Below are positions 1 to 5,289 of a DNA stretch of 6,182 nucleotides, one piece after another (position 1 is the first letter of the stretch; each line of letters begins with the position of its first letter). The notes below the pieces were generated by a model. The model was given only the letters and a program-made list of their open reading frames with translations. It was not told the origin of the DNA and made no database searches. The position numbers and the translations under genes were made by a program. Origin of the DNA: Planctomycetales bacterium (GTDB lineage Bacteria > Planctomycetota > Phycisphaerae > SM23-33); contig DAOVFI010000151.1 of NCBI GenBank assembly GCA_030673005.1, positions 1-6,182 of the forward strand, read 5' to 3'.

Positions 1-287
1 TCGAAGTCGATTCCGCTGTCGTCAACAGCCTCGATGGCGGCGGCGACGGCAAACTGGGCGAAGCGGTCGAAACGCTTCAACTCTCGCTTGTTGAAGTGAC
101 ATGCCGGCGGGCCTGACCAATCGACAACCTCCCCGCCTATCCGCGAGGCAAACTTACCGGCGTCGAATCGCGCAATGGGCCTGACGCCGCTGCACCCTTC
201 CAGCAGAGCGGTCCAGAAACCTTCCACGTCATGGGCAAGCGGATTGACCGTGCCCAGACCGGTAATCACGACCCGGCGTTTTGTCAT
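1..287 (-). CDS. fabF: 3-oxoacyl-[ACP] synthase II, N-terminal 95 residues (cut by window edge)
   Basis: This is the start of the elongating condensing enzyme (KAS II), which in the cytoplasm extends acyl-ACP by two carbons using malonyl-ACP. The visible 95 codons begin MTKRRVVITGLGTVNPLA, the typical first beta strand and turn of FabF/FabB, followed by FWTALLEGCSGV (24-35), RFDAGKFASRIGGEV (40-54) and KRELKRFDRFAQFAVAAA (67-84), all in the family order. The catalytic Cys and the two His lie beyond the window edge and cannot be checked. The ATG at 287 follows a GGGAAGG-like ribosome binding site with about 9 bases of spacing. It lies 93 bp after acpP, the standard acpP-fabF arrangement, with no clear terminator between them, so cotranscription is likely. 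FabB-type identity is not excluded, but the acpP neighbour favours FabF. Confidence 0.93.
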   Translation of the reverse strand, partial: MTKRRVVITGLGTVNPLAHDVEGFWTALLEGCSGVRPIARFDAGKFASRIGGEVVDWSGPPACHFNKRELKRFDRFAQFAVAAAIEAVDDSGIDF

Positions 288-380
288 TGTACAGCGCCTT
301 CCCGTCGCTGATCCCAACTGTAAAGAAGTGTATCCGCAACTTGCGCGCTCCGGAGGCGAAACCGACGCTCCTCGGCGGCG

Positions 381-632
381 TTATTCGGAACCCTTCTTGG
401 CATGTTCCCTGATATAATCAACGGCCTGGCCCACGGTCTGGATCTTCTCGGCCTCTTCGTCGGGAATGCTCATCTCGAACTCATCCTCGAACTCCATTAC
501 CAGTTCCACCGTGTCCAGCGAGTCGGCGTTAAGGTCGTTGACGAACGAGGTTTCACGAGTAATCTCGCTCTTATCGACGCCCATTTGCTCACTGACGATC
601 TCGATTACCTTTTCTTCGACTTCATCTGCCAC
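381..632 (-). CDS. acpP: acyl carrier protein
   Basis: This is the small acidic cytoplasmic carrier that holds growing acyl chains on a phosphopantetheine arm. From the GTG at 632 it has 83 residues, close to the usual 75-85. The hallmark DSL motif is at residues 37-39 in the context NADSLDTVELVMEFEDEF, with Ser38 as the phosphopantetheine attachment site; helix II follows, and the C-terminal helix is VGQAVDYIREHA. I chose GTG 632 because GGAGG (plus-strand 640-644) sits 7 bases upstream and the protein then starts directly at helix I (ADEVEEKVIEIV). An in-frame ATG at 680 would add 16 residues (MENGITKPVILQGGKI) not typical of ACPs and has a poorly spaced ribosome site. It lies between fabG and fabF and probably has its own promoter (719-747). 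A discrete ACP of another pathway is possible in principle, but the context makes the fatty acid ACP nearly certain. Confidence 0.97.
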   Translation of the reverse strand: MADEVEEKVIEIVSEQMGVDKSEITRETSFVNDLNADSLDTVELVMEFEDEFEMSIPDEEAEKIQTVGQAVDYIREHAKKGSE

Positions 633-646
633 TATCTTTCCTCCCT
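633..646 (-). promoter_or_regulatory. strong Shine-Dalgarno that fixes the acpP GTG start
   Basis: On the minus strand AGGGAGG (640-646) lies 7 bases before the GTG at 630-632. This near-perfect match decides the start codon against the upstream in-frame ATG at 680. Its 5' end (644-646) is shared with the right arm of the palindrome at 644-659. Confidence 0.85.
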
Positions 647-659
647 GTAAAATTACAGG
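644..659. repeat. perfect 16-bp palindrome in the acpP leader
   Basis: The plus strand reads CCTGTAA-AA-TTACAGG, a perfect inverted repeat with 7-bp arms and a 2-bp centre. It lies about 12-27 bases upstream of the acpP GTG, downstream of the predicted promoter, and overlaps the 5' end of the Shine-Dalgarno. It could be a protein operator, or in RNA a short hairpin (6-bp stem, 4-base loop) that partly covers the ribosome binding site. Which of these, if either, applies is inference; the symmetry is seen directly. Confidence 0.6.
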
Positions 660-718
660 TTTCGTTATTCCATTTTCCATGAGCCTCCCACAAGGAAGAC
701 TCCCATGAGTGCCGCGGT

Positions 719-747
719 ACTATATAGGCAAGGACGGTCCCTTGCAA
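719..747 (-). promoter_or_regulatory. predicted sigma-70-like promoter for acpP(-fabF)
   Basis: On the minus strand TTGCAA (742-747, 4 of 6 to TTGACA) is followed by an exact 17-base spacer and TATAGT (719-724, 5 of 6 to TATAAT). Transcription would begin near 712 and give a leader of roughly 80 bases containing the palindrome at 644-659. An inverted repeat, GCAAGG-N6-CCTTGC (728-745), occupies the spacer and overlaps the -35 box, a position suited to a repressor. The promoter would allow acpP and fabF to be expressed above the upstream fab genes. Predicted from consensus only. Confidence 0.6.
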
Positions 748-818
748 TATGCCGATGCAGGACTTTACGACGATAATTCTAGCAGGACAACGCCGGTTAA
801 TCCAAACAGGTAAAAACT

Positions 819-965
819 GAATGTCGAATAACGAACTCGGAATATCGAATTTCGAAGTAAAAAACAACCCGTCCGTCGAGGCCGTCTTTGAAGGGTGATA
901 TTTTTACTTCGTCATTCATAATTCAGCATTCGACACCTACCTGCCGGCAGGCAGGTTCGATATTC
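819..965. repeat. inverted heptanucleotide-repeat element between fabG and acpP
   Basis: The left arm (819-860) is six consecutive 7-base units on the plus strand, each starting GAA and mostly GAATNNC. The right part holds units of the same kind on the minus strand: four at 904-931 and one at 959-965. The arms face each other; their inner ends (853-863 and 901-911, CGAAGTAAAAA and its complement) are a perfect 11-bp inverted repeat around a 37-base centre, with extra partial pairing (ACCC 867-870 with GGGT 893-896). I see no open reading frame to assign. Together with the acpP promoter and leader this element fills the 633-1035 gap; 966-1035 is AT-rich with nothing clear. Such GAATNNN arrays resemble dispersed intergenic repeats of planctomycete-like genomes, which I state from memory only. 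Confidence 0.7.
935..956. repeat. GC-rich 22-bp palindrome lying inside the heptamer array
   Basis: The core CCTGCCGGCAGG (940-951) is a perfect 12-bp palindrome; extended to 22 bp, 10 of 11 base pairs match. It interrupts the minus-strand heptamer series between the unit at 959-965 and the run at 904-931, and its GC-rich sequence contrasts with the AT-rich array. This looks like one repeat family inserted into another, although divergence in place cannot be ruled out. Confidence 0.6.
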
Positions 966-1035
966 TCTTATAGTTTAAGGTTTTATCAATATTTTGAATC
1001 TTAATAACGAACGCTGTCCTGTGTTGTCGTGATGG

Positions 1036-1776
1036 TTACATGTGCAGCCCGCCGTCCACACTGATTACCTGCCCGGTGATATAGGTCGCATCGTCGCCGG
1101 CCAGGAACGCCACGACCGCCGCTACGTCCTCGGGACGTCCCATCTTTTTCAGCGGTATCATCTCCAGGGCAATGTCCTTGGCCTGCTGGGGCAGGGCGTC
1201 CGTCATTTCAGTGGCGATGAAGCCCGGGGCTATGGCGTTGGAGCGGACGTTTTTGGCGGCGAGTTCCTTTGCAGTGGTCTTGGTCAGTCCGATAAGCCCG
1301 GCCTTGGAGGATGAATAGTTCGCCTGGCCGCGGTTGCCCGCGATCCCGCTGAAAGAGGCCATGTTGATGATAACGCCGCTGCGGCGCCGGACCATGTGCC
1401 TGGCGACGGCCCTTGTGCCGATAAACGCGCTGGTCAGGTTGACCTTCAGCACCAGTTCCCAGTCTTCGTCGCTCATCCGCATCAGAAGCCCGTCGCGGGT
1501 TATCCCGGCGTTGTTGACCAGAACGTCGATCCGCCCGTATTTCTCGGCTACGGCGTCTATCACGGCTGCGAAGCCTTCGCTGTCGGTTACGTCCTGGGCG
1601 CGCGTGTCGAGTTTTTCGCCCACGCCGGGAAGTTTATCGACCATTTCGGCGAGCAGGTCCTCGCGGATATCCACCGCTGCGACGGTCATACCCATCGCCA
1701 GAAGTTGCCGCGTGATTTCAAGCCCGATTCCCCGGCTGGCGCCGGTTACGACTGCGACTTTTTCGTTTTCGGCCAT
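1036..1776 (-). CDS. fabG: 3-oxoacyl-[ACP] reductase
   Basis: FabG is a cytoplasmic NADPH-dependent short-chain dehydrogenase that reduces 3-oxoacyl-ACP to 3-hydroxyacyl-ACP, the first reduction of each elongation cycle. The 246-residue product has the usual length and all classical SDR marks: the cofactor-binding TGASRGIG (11-18), NNAG (88-91), and a catalytic tetrad of Asn113 (KVNLT), Ser141, Tyr154 and Lys158 (YSSSK). PGFIATEMT (184-192) and the C-terminal DGGLHM also fit FabG. The ATG at 1776 puts the first beta strand at the expected place; the ribosome site is weak (AGGA about 12 bases upstream). SDRs are a large family, but placement between fabD and acpP makes the fatty acid role close to certain. 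It is separated from fabD by a structured repeat (1806-1915) and from acpP by about 400 bp. Confidence 0.96.
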   Translation of the reverse strand: MAENEKVAVVTGASRGIGLEITRQLLAMGMTVAAVDIREDLLAEMVDKLPGVGEKLDTRAQDVTDSEGFAAVIDAVAEKYGRIDVLVNNAGITRDGLLMRMSDEDWELVLKVNLTSAFIGTRAVARHMVRRRSGVIINMASFSGIAGNRGQANYSSSKAGLIGLTKTTAKELAAKNVRSNAIAPGFIATEMTDALPQQAKDIALEMIPLKKMGRPEDVAAVVAFLAGDDATYITGQVISVDGGLHM

Positions 1777-1805
1777 CGTTCAATCCATTCCTGTTTTTTT
1801 TCTGG

Positions 1806-1915
1806 CGGGTGGCACGGTCAAGTGAGTTCGAGGCCGTTAGGCCTTGAACTCGCTTGGCCGTGGTTGGCGGCATCACGGCCAAGCCTCACTGCGTTCGGCT
1901 TGACCGTGCCACCCG
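1806..1915. repeat. nested multi-hairpin palindromic element between fabD and fabG
   Basis: The outer arms, 1806-1822 and 1899-1915, are a perfect 17-bp inverted repeat (CGGGTGGCACGGTCAAG and its complement). Inside, 1823-1835 pairs with 1840-1852 (13 bp, two G-T pairs, 4-base loop), and 1853-1862 pairs perfectly with 1874-1883 (10 bp). The stems abut with no free bases, leaving only 1884-1898 unpaired at the junction. A 10-base core CACGG(T/C)CAAG occurs four times in alternating orientation at 1813, 1853, 1874 and 1899. The element lies 22 bp after the fabD stop in transcription order, and the ribosome site of fabG lies just beyond it. No coding function is visible. The G-T pairs become A-C mismatches in the operon-sense transcript. 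Confidence 0.75.
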
Positions 1916-1930
1916 TGAAATCACGTTCTA

Positions 1931-2872
1931 TTACGCCGGTTCGCCGGCAAGTTTGGCAAGTGTGTCGGCGGAGTTGATGTTCCTGACCCTCGTCCTGCGC
2001 TCAATCCGTCTCATCAGCCCGGCGAGGACTCTTCCGGGGCCGATCTCGTAGAACCGCTCGATTCCGTCGTCCAGCATCCGCCGCATGGACTGTTCCCATC
2101 GAACCGGCGAGGTCATCTGCCTTACGAGTTTTTCCTTTATCGATTTCCCGTCGCCGTGGGCCTCGGCATCGACGTTGGCGATTACCGGGATAGCCGGTGT
2201 GCGTATATTAACGTCTGAAAGGGCTTCGGCAAGTTTTTCCGCCGCCGCCGACATGAATTTGCTGTGGAAGGCCCCGGCTACCTTCAGCGGCACCGCCCCG
2301 GAAGCGCCGAACTGCTTCGCCATTTCGGTTGCCCGTCCGCACGCTTCGGCGTCGCCGGAGATGACAACCTGTCCGGGGCAATTGAAATTCGCCGGCGTCA
2401 GGACGGCGCCTTCAGCGGCTGCTTCACACAGTTCGACTACCTTCTGCTCGTCCAGCCCGATAATACTGACCATTCCCGTCGGGTAAGCCCTGGCTGCTTC
2501 TTGCATAAATCGCCCGCGCTTTGTCACCAGGTCCAGGGCCGAAGCGAAGTCAATCGCCCCGGCAGCGTGCAGGGCGGTATATTCGCCGAGACTCAAACCT
2601 GCTGCCGTCGTCGCAACAGGGGCTTGGTCGCCCAGGGCTTCGGTCATCGCCGCCATTGTGGCGACCGAGCAGACGAAAATCGCCGGTTGGCTGATGTCCG
2701 TGGCGTCGAGGCGCTCGGCCGGACCGTTGAAACATATCTCGCTGAGCGCATAACCCAACTGCGCGTCGGCCGCGGCAAAGACGGACTTGGCGGCAGGGGA
2801 CGCCTCGGTAAGGTCGGACATCATCCCGACCTGCTGAGCGCCCTGTCCCGGAAATAAAAACGCAGTTTTCAT
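1931..2872 (-). CDS. fabD: malonyl-CoA:ACP malonyltransferase
   Basis: FabD moves malonyl from CoA to ACP in the cytoplasm, supplying the extender for FabH and FabF. The 313 residues match the family length. Visible marks are FPGQGAQ at 7-13 (oxyanion-hole Gln13), the nucleophile Ser94 in GLSLGEY (92-98), Arg119 (KRGRFMQ), which binds the malonyl carboxylate, catalytic His203 (AFHSKFM), QMTSPVRW (252-259) and EIGPG (276-280). The nucleophile motif has Leu where most FabD proteins have His (GHSLGEY); the Ser-His pair is intact, so activity is expected. The ATG at 2872 has AGGA 5 bases upstream, a good ribosome site. It follows fabH by 82 bp, most of it a palindromic repeat pair, and precedes fabG by 154 bp. 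Confidence 0.96.
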   Translation of the reverse strand: MKTAFLFPGQGAQQVGMMSDLTEASPAAKSVFAAADAQLGYALSEICFNGPAERLDATDISQPAIFVCSVATMAAMTEALGDQAPVATTAAGLSLGEYTALHAAGAIDFASALDLVTKRGRFMQEAARAYPTGMVSIIGLDEQKVVELCEAAAEGAVLTPANFNCPGQVVISGDAEACGRATEMAKQFGASGAVPLKVAGAFHSKFMSAAAEKLAEALSDVNIRTPAIPVIANVDAEAHGDGKSIKEKLVRQMTSPVRWEQSMRRMLDDGIERFYEIGPGRVLAGLMRRIERRTRVRNINSADTLAKLAGEPA

Positions 2873-2886
2873 CGTATTCCTGTTTA

Positions 2887-2949
2887 GCCGTCGCCGGTAC
2901 GGCGACGAATGGAACCCAAATGTAGAATCTCCGCCGTACCGGCGGCGGC
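2887..2949. repeat. inverted pair of GC-rich REP-like palindromes between fabH and fabD
   Basis: The left copy (2887-2904) and the complement of the right copy (2932-2949) match at 17 of 18 bases, and the similarity extends a few bases outward. Each copy is also self-complementary: CGCCGGTACGGCG-type cores fold to short GC stems with a 3-base loop, the left stem being CGTCGCCG-GTA-CGGCGACG. The pair is separated by 27 mostly AT-rich bases and sits just after the fabH stop. This is the layout of a REP/BIME-like element and could form one long stem or two hairpins in the fabH-fabD mRNA. No T-run follows, so it does not look like an intrinsic terminator. Confidence 0.7.
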
Positions 2950-2954
2950 TGAAC

Positions 2955-3947
2955 TTACAAACGCACTACCGCTCCGGCCCAGGTCAGGCCTGCGCCGAAT
3001 GCGATCAGCAGCACCATTGAGCCGTCTCCGATGCGACCTGCCCGGACCGCCTCATCCAGAGCGATAGGGATCGAGGCGGCGGAGGTATTGCCGTACCTGT
3101 CTATGTTGACATAGACCTTCTCAAGCGGAAAGTTCAGTTTTTCCGCCGCCGATTTGATTATCCGTATATTCACCTGGTGCGGAACGACCAGGTCAATGTC
3201 GTCGGCTGATAGATTGCAGGCGGTCATGCAGTCGGCAAGGAGCCACTGCATCTTCTCGATGGCGAATTTATAAACGTCTCTTCCTCGCATCTTGAGGTAA
3301 TGGAGATGGTCGGTTACGGTTTGCTGTGAAGCGGGCAGTTTCGCCCCGCCGGCGGGTAGCCAGATATAGTCCCACCCGTTACCGTCGGCATGCATTACGG
3401 TGTACTGGACGCCTTTTGTAGGGTCTGTTGTCGGCTGAAGGACGATCGCCCCGGCGCCGTCGCCGAAGAGGATACAGCTGCCGCGATCATCGTAGTCGGT
3501 GAAGCGTGTGAGCGTCTCGGCCCCGATGATCAGGCACTTGGAGAACTGGCCGGCCTCGATGAACCTTGAGGCGATGGAGACGCCATAGACGAATCCGCTG
3601 CACGCGGCCGACAGGTCGAAAGCGGCGGCGTCGGTGGCGCCCAGGTCGCGCTGGATGTAGCACGCGCTGGACGGGCAGAGAGTCTCGGGCGTTATCGTCC
3701 CGCAGATGATCAGGTCCAGTTCGGACGGGTCGATACCGGCGGCCCGGCACGCACGCCTGCCCGCCTCGGTTGACATCGAGGCGGTCGAGTCGCTCTCGGC
3801 GACGACGTGGCGCTCCTTGATACCCGTCCGCTGCGTAATCCATTCATCGGACGTATCGACCATCTTCTCGAAATCGGCGTTGGTGAGCACCTTGTCGGGA
3901 ACGTAGGCGCCGACGCCTGTAACTGCGGCTTTTATTTGGCTATTCAT
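2955..3947 (-). CDS. fabH: 3-oxoacyl-[ACP] synthase III
   Basis: FabH starts fatty acid synthesis by condensing an acyl-CoA primer (commonly acetyl-CoA) with malonyl-ACP in the cytoplasm. At 330 residues it has the family length. The catalytic triad is intact: Cys116 in DLSAACSGFVYG (111-122), His257 in VVPHQVNIRII (254-264) and Asn287 in YGNTSAASIP (285-294). WITQRTGI (36-43) and FGDGAGA (161-167) are further family motifs. The sequence does not reveal whether the primer is straight or branched. The ATG at 3947 lies inside the end of plsX (8-bp overlap), with GGGGA upstream, so translation is probably coupled to plsX. A homologous secondary-metabolite KAS III is possible in principle, but plsX before it and fabD after it make FabH nearly certain. 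Confidence 0.97.
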   Translation of the reverse strand: MNSQIKAAVTGVGAYVPDKVLTNADFEKMVDTSDEWITQRTGIKERHVVAESDSTASMSTEAGRRACRAAGIDPSELDLIICGTITPETLCPSSACYIQRDLGATDAAAFDLSAACSGFVYGVSIASRFIEAGQFSKCLIIGAETLTRFTDYDDRGSCILFGDGAGAIVLQPTTDPTKGVQYTVMHADGNGWDYIWLPAGGAKLPASQQTVTDHLHYLKMRGRDVYKFAIEKMQWLLADCMTACNLSADDIDLVVPHQVNIRIIKSAAEKLNFPLEKVYVNIDRYGNTSAASIPIALDEAVRAGRIGDGSMVLLIAFGAGLTWAGAVVRL

Positions 3948-4950
3948 TAAGCGTTCCCCGGCACTGAGCGATACGTTCGGTGATCCGGTCGTTGATGTGC
4001 GTCTTGGCGAAATCCAGAGTAACTCTGATGGCGTTGGTGATGCCCCTGGGCCGACTGGCGCCGTGACAGATTATGCAGATGCCGTTGACGCCCAGCAGCG
4101 GCGCGCCGCCGTATTCATTGAAATCGTACTTCTCGCGGATCTTCGTGATGGCGTGCTCGAACTGACCGGCAAGGTCCGGGTTGGAGCGAGTCAACTCGAG
4201 GCAGGTCGATTTGAACAGTCCCTCGGCCAGGCCTTCCATCAGTTTCAGCGCCACGTTGCCCACGAATCCTTCGGTTACGACCACGTCGCAGGCGCCGTGA
4301 AATATGTCCCGACCTTCGATGTTGCCGACGAATTTCAATTCCGGATCGTTCTTGAACAGGTCTCGCGTTTCCTTGACCAGTTGGTTGCCTTTGGCGTCTT
4401 CTTCGCCGATGCTCAGCAGGGCGACTCGTGGTTTTTCGATGCCGCAGATATAGCGGGAGTATTCCGAGGACATCAGGCCGTACTGGTAAAGGTGCTGCGG
4501 GCGGCAGTTGACGTTGGCGCCGACGTCGCACATGATTACCGGGCCGGCGTATGTCGGCGTTATAATCGCTATGCCCGGTCGGTGCACGCCCCGGAGGCGC
4601 CGCAGGCGCATCTGGGCGGCGGCGACGCACGCGCCGGTGTTGCCGGCCGATATGATCGCGTCCAACTCGCCCGCCGCCGCCAGCGACGCCAACCGCGCAA
4701 TGGAACTGTCGGGCTTCTGGCGCAAGGCCTCGACGGGCGATTCGTCCATGCCGATAACTTCGCCGGCGTGCTCGATCCGGATAAACTGCTCCCACCCGGC
4801 CTGGTTGTCCAGGCGCCGGCGAATAACCGCCTCGTCACCAACCAGCACAACCCGGTCGTCGTTGCCGAGCAGGCTTTTGGCGGCCAGGGCGCCTTCGACA
4901 AGCCCGGCCGGGGCAAAGTCCCCGCCCATGGCATCAACGCCGATCCGCAT
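3940..4950 (-). CDS. plsX: phosphate acyltransferase PlsX
   Basis: PlsX converts acyl-ACP to acyl-phosphate, the donor used by PlsY to start phospholipid synthesis; it is a soluble enzyme that works at the membrane surface. The 336-residue product shows the family hallmarks in order: RIGVDAMGGDFAP (2-14), a SAGNTGA segment (101-107), the CDVGANVNC stretch (141-149), SIGEEDAKGN (180-189), GNIEGRDIFHGACDVVVTEGF (209-229) and, near the end, EYGGAPLLGVNG (279-290). No part is missing. The ATG at 4950 lies 4 bp after the rpmF stop, with AAGG inside the rpmF end as ribosome site; the end overlaps fabH by 8 bp. The tight spacing marks rpmF-plsX-fabH as one transcription and translation unit. Confidence 0.97.
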   Translation of the reverse strand: MRIGVDAMGGDFAPAGLVEGALAAKSLLGNDDRVVLVGDEAVIRRRLDNQAGWEQFIRIEHAGEVIGMDESPVEALRQKPDSSIARLASLAAAGELDAIISAGNTGACVAAAQMRLRRLRGVHRPGIAIITPTYAGPVIMCDVGANVNCRPQHLYQYGLMSSEYSRYICGIEKPRVALLSIGEEDAKGNQLVKETRDLFKNDPELKFVGNIEGRDIFHGACDVVVTEGFVGNVALKLMEGLAEGLFKSTCLELTRSNPDLAGQFEHAITKIREKYDFNEYGGAPLLGVNGICIICHGASRPRGITNAIRVTLDFAKTHINDRITERIAQCRGTLNE

Positions 4951-4954
4951 AAGC

Positions 4955-5137
4955 TCAGCCTTCTTTCTCGATCTTCAGACTCAAGCCCGGCCTGACGTAA
5001 CCGCAGTTGGCGCACGCGGCGTGAGGTAGTTTCGGCGAGTTGCACCGCGGACAATCGGACAGATTAACACCACGCATCCCGTGGTGGCTCCGACGCGAAC
5101 GCGTGCGGGAACGACTTAATTTCTGTGACGGTTGCAT
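4955..5137 (-). CDS. rpmF: large ribosomal subunit protein bL32
   Basis: bL32 is a small basic protein of the 50S subunit. The 60-residue product has an Arg/Ser/Lys-rich N-terminus (residues 1-19, ending RRSHH) followed by a zinc ribbon with both knuckles intact: C29-x2-C32 and C42-x2-C45, in the family context NLSDCPRCNSPKLPHAACANCGY. The N-terminus differs from the common MAVPKRKTSKSR form and resembles what I recall from planctomycetes. A C-terminal tail of about 13 residues (VRPGLSLKIEKEG) is charged. The ATG at 5137 has AAGG 8 bases upstream. rpmF before plsX is a very common arrangement; the yceD (DUF177) gene that often precedes rpmF is absent and alaS is there instead. Confidence 0.95.
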   Translation of the reverse strand: MQPSQKLSRSRTRSRRSHHGMRGVNLSDCPRCNSPKLPHAACANCGYVRPGLSLKIEKEG

Positions 5138-5176
5138 AAAAATCCCTTGATAATAAAGTTCTCTAAACGGGAACGA

Positions 5177-5205
5177 AAACTACAGGCAGGAGGCGAAATT
5201 GTCAA
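5177..5205 (-). promoter_or_regulatory. predicted promoter of the rpmF-plsX-fab operon
   Basis: On the minus strand a perfect TTGACA (5200-5205) is followed by a 17-base spacer and TAGTTT (5177-5182), a weak -10 with 3 of 6 matches. Transcription would start near 5170, giving a leader of about 33 bases before rpmF. A better -10-like TATTAT exists at 5150-5155, but it lacks a -35 and would leave only a few leader bases. The position, between the alaS repeat and rpmF, fits a promoter that separates the fab operon from alaS. Confidence 0.5.
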
Positions 5206-5231
5206 CGAAAAAACCCTTCCGGCAACTGATT

Positions 5232-5289
5232 GGTGGCACAGGTTTGCAACCTGTGTGCTTCCGGGCACAGGTTACAAACCTGTGCTACC
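5232..5289. repeat. BIME-like pair of inverted REP palindromes after alaS
   Basis: The left arm 5232-5255 and the complement of the right arm 5266-5289 match at 22 of 24 bases, around a 10-base centre. Each arm is itself a hairpin, CACAGGTT-N3-AACCTGTG (5237-5255 and 5266-5284), with perfect 8-bp stems. The two loops differ (TGC and ACA) while the stems are identical. The element starts 10 bp after the alaS stop and ends upstream of the predicted rpmF promoter. In alaS mRNA it would protect or define the 3' end. A run of six T follows 18 bases later on the minus strand, too far for a classical terminator. CACAGGTT-type palindromes are, from memory, abundant in planctomycete and related genomes and elsewhere are linked to REP-associated transposases; none is present here. 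Confidence 0.8.

Noticed and set aside
622..867. An 81-codon minus-strand frame across the acpP leader and heptamer array
   Set aside because: It overlaps the promoter, palindrome and repeat array and the acpP start in another frame; no ribosome site or known domain.
844..900. Intrinsic terminator after fabG using the T-rich stretch near 859-864 on the minus strand
   Set aside because: The only stem directly before the T-run is a 4-bp ACCC/GGGT pairing with a 22-base loop, too weak.
819..965. CRISPR array
   Set aside because: The units are 7 bases, without spacers of constant length, and occur on both strands; no cas genes are near.
1396..1977. A 193-codon plus-strand frame over fabG and the fabD-fabG repeat
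   Set aside because: It is antisense to fabG, runs through the palindromic element and has no family resemblance.
2264..2857. A 197-codon plus-strand frame opposite fabD
   Set aside because: It mirrors the fabD coding strand; the composition is typical of an antisense shadow and no motif is visible.
3997..4995. A 332-codon open frame on the plus strand, opposite plsX
   Set aside because: It lies entirely antisense to a well-supported plsX and the end of rpmF, has no recognisable domain and shows the low-complexity Ala/Gly/Arg composition expected of an antisense frame in GC-rich DNA.
5143..5155. TATTAT (5150-5155) as the -10 box of rpmF
   Set aside because: No -35 at 16-18 bases upstream and the resulting leader would be only a few bases; TTGACA with TAGTTT is the better pair.
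5206..5289. Intrinsic terminator for alaS formed by the REP pair and the T6 run (5208-5213)
   Set aside because: The T-run is 18 bases beyond the hairpin end, too far for a classical terminator; the T-run also abuts the TTGACA box.
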